The translations under genes and the position numbers were made by a program. From Ideonella sp. (GTDB lineage: Bacteria; Pseudomonadota; Gammaproteobacteria; Burkholderiales; Burkholderiaceae_C), in assembly GCA_016721465.1 (NCBI GenBank), contig JADKIA010000031.1, positions 186,001-250,000 of the forward strand: a DNA stretch of 64,000 nt, read 5' to 3'. The notes under the pieces are model-generated. The model did not search any database, had not been told where the DNA came from, and saw only the letters and a program-made list of their open reading frames with translations. The number at the start of each line of letters is the position of its first letter. Position 1 is the first letter of the stretch. Below are positions 17,718 to 26,284 of this stretch, piece after piece.

Positions 17718-18559
17718 ATCGGCATGGGCCGACCAAACCCAGCGCCCCAGGCGGCGCGTGTCAGCACGAACTTGCGGGCATGCGCCGACCAGGGCGTGCC
17801 GGACTTCAATGCCGCGATCAGGGCGGCCGGGTCCATGATCCACGTGCCACCGATGGCGGTGACACCGCGAGCGAACAATGCATCGGGCAGGCAGCCCGCA
17901 CTGGGGCCGATGAGGGCGATGGCCTTGGCGCGGTGGCATTGCGCGAGCACGTTGTCCAGCGAGTGGTTCATCAGCACGGTGCTGGTGCAAAGCACCTTGT
18001 CGCAATCGTGCAGTGCTTCCGGGTGGGTTGTCACCGTGTAGCCGTCGCGCTCGCCGACCAGATCGGTGCGCAGTTCCAGCACCGTGAGTCGGGCGCCACA
18101 GGACGTCACCTGCTTGAGCAGCGGCGGAAAGTACCCCACCATGCCGATGTGCTCGCCGGCCTGCGGGGCCAGCCCGGCGATCGAATCGGTGGCGGGGGGC
18201 GGCACGAAACCGGCGCGGTCCATCAGGTGCCGAGACAGCGCATTCACTGCGGCCAGGCCCAACGCGCGGCTGGCCGGATCGCCGCTGCGCCAGCGTTGGG
18301 CGAGCGCCAATGCGTCCGTGCCGGTTGAAGCACGCGATGCCGCGGCATCGCCGGCCAACGCGGCCAGCGTGTCTCCCAGCAGCACATAGCCCAGGCCCAG
18401 CGAGCCGTCATCGAGCTCCAGGGCGCCGAATTCACCGTCCTTGGTGCCGTTCCACGGCAGTGGCGGCAGGTGCAGCGCGCGCGCACGAGGGCGCGCCGCG
18501 CCCAGCAGGCTGGCCAGTTGGTGGAGCACAGCGTCGGCGAGCGGGGTCATGGCGGTCAT
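17714..18559 (-). CDS. DUF364 domain protein, putative heavy-metal chelation
   Basis: 281 residues (start ATG 18559; ATG 18550 also possible). The N-terminal part resembles the DUF4213 segment (ELDDGSLGLGYVLLGD). The C-terminal part is the Rossmann-like DUF364 domain, with MVGYFPPLL, HDCDKVLCTSTVLMNHSLDN and LIGPSAGCLPDALFARG. Members sit near molybdenum, iron or corrinoid genes and are thought to bind metal, but no activity is proven. The gene converges on the binding-protein gene with a four-base 3' overlap, so it belongs to the same small gene group although on the other strand. Confidence 0.75.
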   Translation of the reverse strand: MTAMTPLADAVLHQLASLLGAARPRARALHLPPLPWNGTKDGEFGALELDDGSLGLGYVLLGDTLAALAGDAAASRASTGTDALALAQRWRSGDPASRALGLAAVNALSRHLMDRAGFVPPPATDSIAGLAPQAGEHIGMVGYFPPLLKQVTSCGARLTVLELRTDLVGERDGYTVTTHPEALHDCDKVLCTSTVLMNHSLDNVLAQCHRAKAIALIGPSAGCLPDALFARGVTAIGGTWIMDPAALIAALKSGTPWSAHARKFVLTRAAWGAGFGRPMPI

Positions 18560-18692
18560 GTCGATGGTCGAAGCGGGCAAGGCGCTCTTGAAATCGGTCG
18601 AAGTGCCCCCAGAATCCTGCGGGCGCGGCGGCATTGTTGCCGCGCAGCGAAGCCTGTTCACCATACGACGAATCCGAAAAGCCGATCCCGCC

Positions 18693-20579
18693 ATGAGCAA
18701 ACAAACCCATGCCTTCCAGGCCGAGGTCAAGCAGATCCTGCACCTCGTCACGCACTCGCTTTACTCCAACAAGGAGATCTTCCTGCGCGAGCTGGTGTCC
18801 AACGCGTCGGACGCCTGCGACAAGTTGCGCTTCGAGGCGCTGGACAACGGCGCGCTGTATGAGGACGCCCCGAACCTCGACGTGCGCGTGTGGTTCGACA
18901 CCGAGGCCAAGACGCTGACCATCCGCGACAACGGCATCGGCATGAGTGCCGAAGAGGCCGCCTCGCACCTGGGCACCATCGCCAAGAGTGGCACGCGCGA
19001 GTTCATGGCCAAGCTCGAGGGCGAACAGAAGAAGGACGCCAACCTCATCGGCCAGTTCGGCGTGGGCTTCTATTCCGGCTTCATCGTGGCCGACCGCATC
19101 ACGGTGGAAACGCGCCGCGCCGGGCTCGATGCGAGCCAGGGCGTGCGCTGGTCCAGCGAAGGCACTGGCGAGTACGAATTGGAGAACATCACCCGTGTGC
19201 CGCGCGGCACCGATGTGATCCTGCACCTGCGCGACGAAGAGGCCGACGAGTTCCTGAAGACCTGGAAGCTCAAGTCGGTGATCGGCAAGTACTCCGACCA
19301 CATTTCGCTGCCCATCTTGATGAAGAAGGAAGTGTGGGACGACGAGAAGAAGGCCCAGGTCACCAAGGACGAGTGGGAGACGGTGAACAAGGCCGCGGCG
19401 CTGTGGTCTCGCGCCAAGAGCGACATCACCGACGCCGAGTACACCGATTTCTACAAGCAGATCAGCTACGACACCGAGGCGCCGCTCACCTACACGCACA
19501 ACCGTGTGGAGGGCCGCAGCGAGTACACCCAACTGCTGTACGTGCCGGCCAAGGCGCCGATGGACATGTGGAATCGCGACAAGCGCGGTGGCGTGAAGTT
19601 GTATGTGAAGCGTGTGTTCATCATGGACGACGCCGAGGCGCTGATGCCGGTCTACCTGCGCTTCGTGAAGGGCGTGATCGATTCGGCCGACCTGCCGCTG
19701 AACGTGAGCCGCGAACTGCTGCAGGAAAGCCGCGACGTGAAGGCCATCCGCGAAGGCTCGACCAAGCGCGTGCTGGGCATGCTCGAATCACTGGCCGACA
19801 GTGAGAGCGCCGACGACAAGGCCAAGTACCAGAAGTTCTGGAACGAGTTCGGCGCGGTGCTGAAGGAAGGCATCGGCGAGGATTTCGCCAACCGCGAACG
19901 CCTGGCCAAGCTGTTCCGCTTCGCTTCCACGCATGCCGACGAAGGCGTGTCGCTGGCCGACTACGTGTCGCGGATGAAGGAAGGCCAGGACGCGATCTAC
20001 CTGATTGCGGCCGACTCGCTCGCTGCCGCCAAGTCCAGCCCGCAGCTGGAGATCTTCCGCAAGAAGGGCCTGGAGGTGCTGCTGCTGGTGGACCGCGTGG
20101 ACGAGTGGATGCTCAGCCACCTGTACGAGTTCGAAGGTCACGCGCTGCAAAGCGTGGCCAAGGGTGGCGTCGACCTGGGCAAGCTGCAGGACGAGGAAGA
20201 GAAGAAGGCCGCCGAGGCCGTGGCCGAGGCCTTCAAGCCCACGCTGGACCGGCTGAAGGAAGCACTGAAGGACCGCGCCAAGGATGTGCGCGTCACCAGC
20301 CGGCTGGTGGACTCACCGGCCTGCATCGTGGTGGAAGAGGGCGACATGAGTTCGCACCTGGCGCGCCTGCTCAAGCAGGCCGGCCAGGAGGCGCCGAAGT
20401 CCCAGCCCATCCTCGAGGTGAATGCCGAGCATGCGCTGGTCAAGCGGCTGGCGGTGGAGGGCGCGCCGGTGGACGATCTGGCCAACATCCTGTTTGACCA
20501 GGCCTTGCTGGCCGAGGGCGGGCAGCTCGACGACCCGGCGGGCTATGTGGCGCGGGTGAATCGTCTGCTGGTGGCCTGA
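18693..20579 (+). CDS. htpG: molecular chaperone HtpG (Hsp90)
   Basis: 628 residues, close to the 624 of E. coli. The N-terminal ATPase carries the Hsp90 signature YSNKEIFLRELVSNASDA, IRDNGIGMS and GQFGVGFYSGF. The middle domain has NVSRELLQES with the catalytic arginine region. The end lacks the eukaryotic MEEVD. It is cytoplasmic, a dimer, and remodels late folding clients with DnaK. Start ATG 18693 (MSKQTHAFQAE) is canonical. No heat-shock promoter was identified with confidence in the short gap to the divergent DUF364 gene. Confidence 0.97.
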   Translation: MSKQTHAFQAEVKQILHLVTHSLYSNKEIFLRELVSNASDACDKLRFEALDNGALYEDAPNLDVRVWFDTEAKTLTIRDNGIGMSAEEAASHLGTIAKSGTREFMAKLEGEQKKDANLIGQFGVGFYSGFIVADRITVETRRAGLDASQGVRWSSEGTGEYELENITRVPRGTDVILHLRDEEADEFLKTWKLKSVIGKYSDHISLPILMKKEVWDDEKKAQVTKDEWETVNKAAALWSRAKSDITDAEYTDFYKQISYDTEAPLTYTHNRVEGRSEYTQLLYVPAKAPMDMWNRDKRGGVKLYVKRVFIMDDAEALMPVYLRFVKGVIDSADLPLNVSRELLQESRDVKAIREGSTKRVLGMLESLADSESADDKAKYQKFWNEFGAVLKEGIGEDFANRERLAKLFRFASTHADEGVSLADYVSRMKEGQDAIYLIAADSLAAAKSSPQLEIFRKKGLEVLLLVDRVDEWMLSHLYEFEGHALQSVAKGGVDLGKLQDEEEKKAAEAVAEAFKPTLDRLKEALKDRAKDVRVTSRLVDSPACIVVEEGDMSSHLARLLKQAGQEAPKSQPILEVNAEHALVKRLAVEGAPVDDLANILFDQALLAEGGQLDDPAGYVARVNRLLVA

Positions 20580-20600
20580 GGCGCGTCGCCCGTCGGCGGT

Positions 20601-21611
20601 TCAACTGAAGTCGTCGAACGGCAGTGGGGGTGCTGCCATCGCCTCCAACTGCTCGTGCAGCTGGGTGGTCTGCTGCGACCAGTAGTTGGGGGTGCCGAAC
20701 CAGGGGAATGCCACCGGGAAAGCCGGGTCGGTCCAGCGCTCGGCCAGCCAGGCGCTGTGGTGGATCATGCGCAGCGTACGCAGCGGCTCGATCAAGGCGA
20801 GTTCACGGCGGTTGAAGTGGTGAAACGCTTGATAACCTGAAAGCACCGCGTCCAGTTGGGTGCGCAGTGCCTCTTGGTTGCCCGACAGCAGCATCCACAG
20901 GTCCTGCACGGCCGGTCCCATGCAGGCGTCGTCCAGGTCGACCAGGTGCGGCCCCTCGTCTCGCCACAGCACGTTGCCGGGGTGGCAGTCGCCATGCAGA
21001 CGCAGCGAGTTCGGCCGCACGGTGGCAAACGCACGTTCGACGGCGGCGATGGCCTGGTCACAGGCATCCTGCCAGGTCTTCGCCTGAGTCGGCAGGATCA
21101 CATCCAGCGCCAGCACGCGATCGCGCGCCTGGTGGCCGAAGGTGTTGGCATCCAGGGTGCGCCGGGTGGCGAACGGCCGCTGCGCACCGACGCTGTGCAG
21201 CCGCCCGATGAAGCGGCCGAGCCAACGCAACGTGTCCAGGTTCTCGAGTTCCGGGGCGCGCCCGGCGCGACGCGGGAAGGCCGCGTAGCGGAAATGCTGG
21301 CCCTCGATCACGGCATGTGCCAACGTGCTGCCTTGGGCCAGCACGAGCGGGGCCACCACCGGCACCTCGGCCTGCACCAGCTCCGCGGCAAATGCGTGCT
21401 CTTCGAGGATCTGCGCATCGGTCCAGCGATCGGGTCGGTAGAACTTGGCCACCACGGCGCTGTCGTCCTCCAGGAACACCTGGAAGACGCGGTTCTCGTA
21501 GGAATTGAGTTGCAGCAGGCGGCCATCGCCGCGCAGGCCGACGGCGTCGAGGGCGTCCAGCACGGCCTGCGGCGAGAGGTGGTCAAAGGGATGGAGCCGG
21601 GCGCCGTTCAT
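20601..21611 (-). CDS. srkA: stress response kinase A (YihE/SrkA), serine/threonine protein kinase
   Basis: 336 residues, aminoglycoside-phosphotransferase-like fold. The motif VVAKFYRP (Lys56) binds ATP. Residues 206-213, HGDCHPGN, form the catalytic loop, and LVDLDD around 225-228 gives the metal-binding acid. Opening residues HPFDHLSPQAVLDALD and RWTDAQILEEH are typical of SrkA. The E. coli enzyme counters MazF-linked death after stress; the same role is inferred here. I chose ATG 21611 over an upstream ATG because it matches the family. It converges with htpG. Confidence 0.93.
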   Translation of the reverse strand: MNGARLHPFDHLSPQAVLDALDAVGLRGDGRLLQLNSYENRVFQVFLEDDSAVVAKFYRPDRWTDAQILEEHAFAAELVQAEVPVVAPLVLAQGSTLAHAVIEGQHFRYAAFPRRAGRAPELENLDTLRWLGRFIGRLHSVGAQRPFATRRTLDANTFGHQARDRVLALDVILPTQAKTWQDACDQAIAAVERAFATVRPNSLRLHGDCHPGNVLWRDEGPHLVDLDDACMGPAVQDLWMLLSGNQEALRTQLDAVLSGYQAFHHFNRRELALIEPLRTLRMIHHSAWLAERWTDPAFPVAFPWFGTPNYWSQQTTQLHEQLEAMAAPPLPFDDFS

Positions 21612-21659
21612 GGCGGATTGTGCCGGACAGGCCATTCGGGGCCGTCGACCGGGCCGGCC

Positions 21660-22442
21660 TCAATGCCGCAGTGGCTTGTCGAGGCGTGCCAGTTCGGCGG
21701 CGGTCAAGTTGGGCGGCACCGTCGGCGGTTCGGTGACAGGCCCGTCATTGGCCAATACCTGTTCCAGTGCGCCCAGCACGCTGCTGCCGGACGCTGGCGG
21801 ACGCGCGTCTGGTGTGAAGAACGAATCATGGAAGAAGCCGGAGTCCTGCCACAGCGAGGTGCGCTCTCGACGCCGCGATGCGACCGAGTTGGCCAAAGTC
21901 GTGCGCGCCTGGTTGACCGCCGGCGCTGGCTGTGGGCCACGTGTGGAGACGGCGCTTTGAGGCACCAGCATCTGCAGTTCCGGGATCGAGGGCAAGTGGT
22001 CGGCCGGGCAGCGCAGGTAGCGAACGCGACAGGCGGACAGCACGGCCTGCTTGATCTGGGTGATGCGGGTGGGCGCAGCGTGACCGTCGCCGGCCAGATC
22101 AACGGCGGCCAGCACGCGACCATTGGCGCTGCATACCGCAAAGGTCACGTGAATGCCGCCCAGCAAGTCGTACCAATAGCGCACCTGGTTCGGGTCGTTG
22201 GGCTGGCAGAAGCGAACCAGTGGCAATTTGGCCAGGACAATGTGGTGCGGCAGGGCCTCGCGCAACTGCCGATAGATGCGTCGTTCATCCGCACTGAACA
22301 CTGGGCGCGCGGCCAGCGTCCAGTCGGCTGGCAATGACTTGGACCGGCTGGCCTTTCGCGGGCGCATCGCGAACCACACCACGGCCGGCGAAATCACGGC
22401 CACGGAAGCCAGAGCAATGAACCATGCCAAGTTGGGTTGCAT
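21660..22442 (-). CDS. DUF2726-like membrane-anchored protein
   Basis: 260 residues beginning MQPNLAWFIALASVAVISPA, a single N-terminal membrane helix. Residues about 50-150 resemble DUF2726 (SADERRIYRQLREALP, RYWYDLLGGIHVTFAVC, VLAAVDLAG), a domain related to restriction-type nucleases. The expected lysine-containing DFVL core is weak. The C-terminal 100 residues are low complexity and probably disordered. The function is unknown. It lies 48 bases upstream of srkA on the same strand and could share its transcript. Confidence 0.6.
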   Translation of the reverse strand: MQPNLAWFIALASVAVISPAVVWFAMRPRKASRSKSLPADWTLAARPVFSADERRIYRQLREALPHHIVLAKLPLVRFCQPNDPNQVRYWYDLLGGIHVTFAVCSANGRVLAAVDLAGDGHAAPTRITQIKQAVLSACRVRYLRCPADHLPSIPELQMLVPQSAVSTRGPQPAPAVNQARTTLANSVASRRRERTSLWQDSGFFHDSFFTPDARPPASGSSVLGALEQVLANDGPVTEPPTVPPNLTAAELARLDKPLRH

Positions 22443-22615
22443 GTGGGGTCTGCGCAGCGGGGCCCGTGTTGCCCTGACATCGAATGGACATGTCAAAGAG
22501 ATGTCCGAGAGATGTTAACCCGCAGCTTCGCCGGCGCAACCACCGACCTCGATGGATCGGTACTCGGTCACGCCGATGGATCCCCAGGCCTGCGTACGCC
22601 AAGGGAGGCGCAACC

Positions 22616-23362
22616 TCACTCTCGGTTTGACGAGGCCGAGCCAAGGATCCCGCTGCGCACTTCGGTGATCACGTCGACCACCGCGTCCACCACCAGCGCT
22701 TGCTGCTTGAAGCCATAGTCCATCGCCGCAGCGCCTTGGCCGATGACCTGTTCCATTCGCGAGGCCAAGGTCTCCGGCGGCAATTTAAGGTAGGCCTCCG
22801 ACTCTGGGCCGTCACGGTGCACCGTGGCCCCGGCATGTCGTGCAATGCGCAGCATGGGGGTGTTTTCGCTCAGTGCATGGATATAGATCGTGCCGTAGCC
22901 GCGATTGCGGGCATGAAGCATGGCGTGCTCGAACAGACGCGCGCCATAGCCACGGCCGCGAACGCGGCCAATGACGGAGACACCAAACTCTGCTGCGTTT
23001 CCGGTCGGGCCGGTGTCGGTGGACGGCGCATAGGCCAAGTGCGCCAGTGCCACCAGTTCCAGCCTGCGGTTGAACACGCCGAAGATCTCATCGCGATCGA
23101 AGTCCAAGCCATCGACGTAGCGCGTCAGCTGGGCATCGTCGGCCTGGAAGCCGAAGCGCAAGTAGCGGTCCGGCCCCGACAGCGACTGCAGATGAGACAG
23201 TATCCGTGGGCGATGGCTGGGAGCCAGCGAGCGGATCGGGATCCATGGCAGCCGGGCGGGCGCGGCCACGACTGGCTTTTCTGGCGAGGTGTCGGCGCTG
23301 GTCTGGTGGGCGTGGATCGCGCTTGATTCCGAGGGATTCGGTGCAAGTGGCTGGGTGCTCAT
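22616..23362 (-). CDS. GNAT family N-acetyltransferase
   Basis: 248 residues. After a 45-residue low-complexity N-terminus comes a GNAT domain. The acetyl-CoA loop is VIGRVRGRGYGARLF, and ENTPMLRIARHAGATV matches the fourth GNAT motif. Similar proteins in betaproteobacteria stand alone and their acceptor is unknown. Start ATG 23362 is preferred because GGAG lies nine bases upstream; an ATG at 23377 is possible. A perfect 14-base palindrome sits just upstream and may control it. Confidence 0.82.
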   Translation of the reverse strand: MSTQPLAPNPSESSAIHAHQTSADTSPEKPVVAAPARLPWIPIRSLAPSHRPRILSHLQSLSGPDRYLRFGFQADDAQLTRYVDGLDFDRDEIFGVFNRRLELVALAHLAYAPSTDTGPTGNAAEFGVSVIGRVRGRGYGARLFEHAMLHARNRGYGTIYIHALSENTPMLRIARHAGATVHRDGPESEAYLKLPPETLASRMEQVIGQGAAAMDYGFKQQALVVDAVVDVITEVRSGILGSASSNRE

Positions 23363-23378
23363 CGGGACAGGCTCCATA

Positions 23379-23392
23379 AAGGGTTAACCCTT
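23379..23392. promoter_or_regulatory. 14-base perfect palindrome upstream of GNAT gene
   Basis: AAGGGTTAACCCTT lies immediately before the GNAT gene's start codons, with TATA-like bases on its outer side. The symmetry and the position over the likely promoter or ribosome site suggest a repressor operator, perhaps autoregulatory. The binding protein is unknown. Confidence 0.4.
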
Positions 23393-23440
23393 ATACACTA
23401 CATTTGTTGCGGCGCAGCATACGAAGGGATAGGGCGGCGT

Positions 23441-23469
23441 TTGTGGTCCCGGCGTGCTCCGGCTATACT
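23441..23469 (+). promoter_or_regulatory. sigma-70 promoter of rplM-rpsI
   Basis: The -10 box TATACT (23464-23469) matches five of six consensus bases and lies 17 bases after TTGTGG (23441-23446). A GC-rich spacer and GC-rich bases after the -10 box are typical of growth-regulated ribosomal promoters. The transcript would have a leader of about 250 bases. Confidence 0.6.
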
Positions 23470-23725
23470 CGCAGGCTGCCCATTCCGATGGCTGGGCAGC
23501 GCGTGGTTGATCATTGGCCCGCAAGTGGCCTGCTCTGCAGGCGGCTTGTTGGCTTGGTTGGCCACCGATCGCCGGGTTGAAGCGATGCAATCATCCCCTT
23601 GATTGCTGACTCGATTGCCGAGAGGCTGCCCTGATAAGCAGCGCCGAGGCGAGTTTGCTCCCAGCGATGCGCCATCCATCTGGCGCCGACCTTCCCTTGG
23701 GCGGCGCCTTTACAGAGAAGCACTC
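23470..23725 (+). promoter_or_regulatory. rplM leader with hairpins, possible L13 autoregulation
   Basis: This 256-base stretch lacks a gene. It contains an eight-base stem GCTGCCCA/TGGGCAGC (about 23474-23499), GCCTGC/GCAGGC near 23528-23543, and further GC-rich dyads close to the L13 start. L13 is known to repress its own operon in E. coli through the mRNA leader; a comparable element here is an inference. Confidence 0.35.
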
Positions 23726-24154
23726 ATGAAGACCTTCAGCGCCAAACCGGCCGAGGTGAAGCACGAGTGGCTTGTGCTTGATGCCACCGACAAGGTGCTC
23801 GGACGTGTCGCCAGCGAAGTGGCACTCCGTTTGCGCGGCAAGCACAAGGCCATTTACACGCCTCACGTCGACACCGGTGATTTCATCATCGTCGTCAATG
23901 TCGAAAAGCTTCGTGTCACGGGCGCCAAGTCCGAAGACAAGATGTACTACCGGCACTCCGGCTACCCCGGCGGCATTCGCGCCACCAGCTTCAAGGACAT
24001 GCAGGCCAAGCACCCCGGCCGCGCGCTTGAAAAGGCCGTCAAGGGCATGCTGCCCAAGGGCCCGCTCGGCTACGCGATGATCAAGAAGCTGAAGGTGTAT
24101 GCCGGTGGTTCCCACCCGCACACCGCCCAGCAGCCCAAGGCGCTGGAAATCTAA
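23726..24154 (+). CDS. rplM: 50S ribosomal protein L13
   Basis: 142 residues, the exact usual length. The sequence MKTFSAKPAEVKHEWLVLDA and the later KMYYRHSGYPGG and GSHPHTAQQP segments are characteristic. It is an early-assembly protein of the large subunit binding 23S rRNA domain II. Start ATG 23726 follows an AGAGAAG-type ribosome site. It is followed nine bases later by rpsI, the conserved two-gene operon of most bacteria. Confidence 0.98.
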   Translation: MKTFSAKPAEVKHEWLVLDATDKVLGRVASEVALRLRGKHKAIYTPHVDTGDFIIVVNVEKLRVTGAKSEDKMYYRHSGYPGGIRATSFKDMQAKHPGRALEKAVKGMLPKGPLGYAMIKKLKVYAGGSHPHTAQQPKALEI

Positions 24155-24163
24155 GGAGCGGTG

Positions 24164-24556
24164 ATGATCGGCAATTGGAACTACGGCACCGGCCGCCGCA
24201 AATCGTCTGTGGCCCGCGTGTTCATCAAGAAGGGCGAAGGCCTGATCGTGGTCAACGGCAAGCCTGTCGACCAGTACTTCGGTCGCCAGACCTCGATCAT
24301 GATCGTCAAGCAGCCTCTGCTGCTGACGAACAACGAGCTGAGCTTCGACATCAAGGTCAACGTGCAAGGCGGTGGTGAGTCCGGGCAGGCCGGCGCCGTG
24401 CGCCATGGCATCACCCGCGCCCTGATCGACTACGACGCGACCTTGAAGCCGGATTTGAGCCACGCCGGCTTCGTCACCCGCGATGCCCGCGAGGTGGAGC
24501 GCAAGAAGGTCGGCTTGCACGGCGCTCGCCGTCGCAAGCAATTCAGCAAGCGCTGA
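24164..24556 (+). CDS. rpsI: 30S ribosomal protein S9
   Basis: 130 residues, matching E. coli length. Contains NYGTGRRKSSVARV near the start and the basic tail RRRKQFSKR that reaches the P-site tRNA. The start ATG 24164 lies after GGAG; a GTG three bases earlier would add one residue. It is co-transcribed with rplM, and a hairpin terminator follows 90 bases after the stop. Confidence 0.98.
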   Translation: MIGNWNYGTGRRKSSVARVFIKKGEGLIVVNGKPVDQYFGRQTSIMIVKQPLLLTNNELSFDIKVNVQGGGESGQAGAVRHGITRALIDYDATLKPDLSHAGFVTRDAREVERKKVGLHGARRRKQFSKR

Positions 24557-24646
24557 GCTGCGACCCCGTGCCGGCACCGTGGTGTATTCCGCGGTGTCGG
24601 GCCCCCGAGTGGAGCCGCTCCTGTGTGGCCCACCCAGGAACGTCGA

Positions 24647-24670
24647 AAAGGCCGCCTCGCGCGGCCTTTG
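24647..24670 (+). terminator. rho-independent terminator after rpsI
   Basis: A nine-base perfect stem AAAGGCCGC/GCGGCCTTT with a five-base loop, followed by a short TTTGTT tract. It ends the rplM-rpsI transcript and separates it from the membrane-protein gene at 24703, though read-through is plausible because the T-run is short. Confidence 0.75.
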
Positions 24671-24702
24671 TTCATCCAGGCACCAGATGCGAGGGTCGTC
24701 CC

Positions 24703-25413
24703 ATGCGTTGGAAGTTGCTGCGACGGCGTCTTTCGATCAGCGCGCCGCGCGTCATCGTGCGTCGGCACCTGCCCTGGCCCTTGCGTTGGGCGGTGGCGGC
24801 GGTGGTGCTGGGGTTTTGTGCCGCGATCGGGCTCTGGGCCTTTGAGTTTGGCAAGGACATTGCGGGCCTTGATCGCCAAGCCAAGGACGAACTCGCAGGT
24901 TTGCGCGTGGACGTGGCCGAGTTGCGCGCCCAGCGCGACAAGGCCCAGTCGCTCGCGCACACGGCGGACAGCTTGCTGAAGGCGGAGCGGGCGGCACAAG
25001 ACAAGTTGACCCAACAGGTGCGTCAATTGGAAGTCGACAACCAGGCCTTGAAAGCCGACCTGGGCTTTTTCGAGCGCTTGCTGCCGACCGACGCGGCAGA
25101 GGGTGTGTCGATCCGTTCGGTGCAGGTGGCCTTGCAAGCGCCTGGGCAATTGCGCTTTCAGCTGCTGGCCATGCAGAGTGGCAAGAACATCGCTGAAATC
25201 AAGGGCCGCTGCGAACTCACCTTGAACGGATCCCTCGAAGGGCGCACTTGGGTCTTGCCTGCCGCTGGCGGTTCGCGTCCGCTGGCGGTCTCGCGATATG
25301 CGCGCACCGAAGGGCTGGTCGAATTCCCACCCGCTGCCGTGGTAAAAACCGTCCAAGTGCGGATCATTGACGGCGCGGGCGTTGTGCGCGCGGTTCACAC
25401 CGCCAAGCTGTAG
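24703..25413 (+). CDS. DUF6776-like single-pass membrane protein with coiled coil
   Basis: 236 residues. A basic cytoplasmic start (MRWKLLRRRL) leads to one membrane helix (about residues 27-48, WAVAAVVLGFCAAIGLW). A coiled coil follows at about 55-115, then a beta-rich C-terminal domain of 110 residues in the periplasm. The gene precedes the bactofilin gene in many Burkholderiales and the product may anchor or position it. The exact function is not known. Start ATG 24703 is chosen because the upstream frame reads through the terminator. Confidence 0.7.
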   Translation: MRWKLLRRRLSISAPRVIVRRHLPWPLRWAVAAVVLGFCAAIGLWAFEFGKDIAGLDRQAKDELAGLRVDVAELRAQRDKAQSLAHTADSLLKAERAAQDKLTQQVRQLEVDNQALKADLGFFERLLPTDAAEGVSIRSVQVALQAPGQLRFQLLAMQSGKNIAEIKGRCELTLNGSLEGRTWVLPAAGGSRPLAVSRYARTEGLVEFPPAAVVKTVQVRIIDGAGVVRAVHTAKL

Positions 25414-25441
25414 CCGACCTTGCGGTCGCAGGAGACCTTGC

Positions 25442-25840
25442 ATGTGGTTCAAGAGGAAAGCACAACCGCCGATCCGCTCGTTGGTCGGCGAGGGCACCCG
25501 AATGGAAGGCGAAGTGAGCTTCACCGACGGCTTGCGCATTGATGGCGAGGTGCATGGCGATGTCCGTGCGATGGGCGATGGCCCATCGTTGTTGGTGATC
25601 AGCGAAAAAGCCCGGGTCCATGGCAGGGTGAAGGCAGGCCATGTGATCATCAACGGGGAAGTGCTGGGCCCTGTGGAAGCCGATGACCTGCTGGAATTGC
25701 AGCCCAAGGCCCATGTGGTTGGCGATGTGCACTATGAATTGCTGGAGATGCACGCGGGGGCCCGCATCGAAGGCGAGCTTCGGCACCTCGCCACGGGTGC
25801 GCGTCCCGCATTGAAACTGGCCGCGTCGAACGACGCTTGA
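25442..25840 (+). CDS. bactofilin (polymer-forming cytoskeletal protein)
   Basis: 132 residues, with AGGAG before ATG 25442. The core is a right-handed beta-helix of short repeats in which small and hydrophobic residues recur about every six positions (VGEGTRMEGEVSFTDGLRIDG, GEVHGDVRA, KARVHGRVKAGHVIINGEV). Bactofilins polymerise without nucleotide and organise cell-wall enzymes, stalks or chemoreceptors. A peptidoglycan M23 peptidase is encoded nearby, as often seen for bactofilins, but not directly adjacent. Confidence 0.92.
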   Translation: MWFKRKAQPPIRSLVGEGTRMEGEVSFTDGLRIDGEVHGDVRAMGDGPSLLVISEKARVHGRVKAGHVIINGEVLGPVEADDLLELQPKAHVVGDVHYELLEMHAGARIEGELRHLATGARPALKLAASNDA

Positions 25841-25875
25841 GCCGACCGAATGATTCTGAAGACCAGGAGCGATCC

Positions 25876-26250
25876 ATGAATGCTGTTGCCGAGTCCTTTG
25901 CCCCCGAAGCCGACGTGATGCCGGCGCCGTTGGTGTTCACCGACAGCGCGGCGGCCAAGGTGGCCGATCTGGTTGCCGAAGAGGGCAACCCCGAACTGAA
26001 GCTGCGTGTGTTCGTGCAGGGCGGTGGTTGCTCTGGCTTCCAGTACGGTTTCACCTTCGACGAGGTGGTCAACGAAGACGATACGCAGATGTCGAAGAAC
26101 GGCGTCACGCTGTTGATCGACGCGATGAGCCTGCAGTACCTGAGTGGTGCCGAAATCGACTACAAGGAAGACCTGCAAGGCGCCCAGTTCGTGATCAAGA
26201 ACCCGAACGCCACCACCACCTGCGGGTGCGGCTCGAGCTTCACGGTCTGA
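25876..26250 (+). CDS. erpA: iron-sulfur cluster insertion protein ErpA
   Basis: 124 residues, A-type iron-sulfur carrier. The three conserved cysteines are Cys52 (GGCSGF), Cys116 and Cys118 (CGCGSSF). It delivers 4Fe-4S clusters to target apoproteins such as IspG/IspH. The start ATG 25876 follows AGGAG. The DEVVNEDD and DAMSLQYLSGAEIDY segments separate it from IscA. It lies 35 bases after the bactofilin gene and is probably in the same transcript. Confidence 0.95.
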   Translation: MNAVAESFAPEADVMPAPLVFTDSAAAKVADLVAEEGNPELKLRVFVQGGGCSGFQYGFTFDEVVNEDDTQMSKNGVTLLIDAMSLQYLSGAEIDYKEDLQGAQFVIKNPNATTTCGCGSSFTV

Positions 26251-26284
26251 ATCTGCGGGCTCGGGCGCATTGCGCGCCAGCGGG

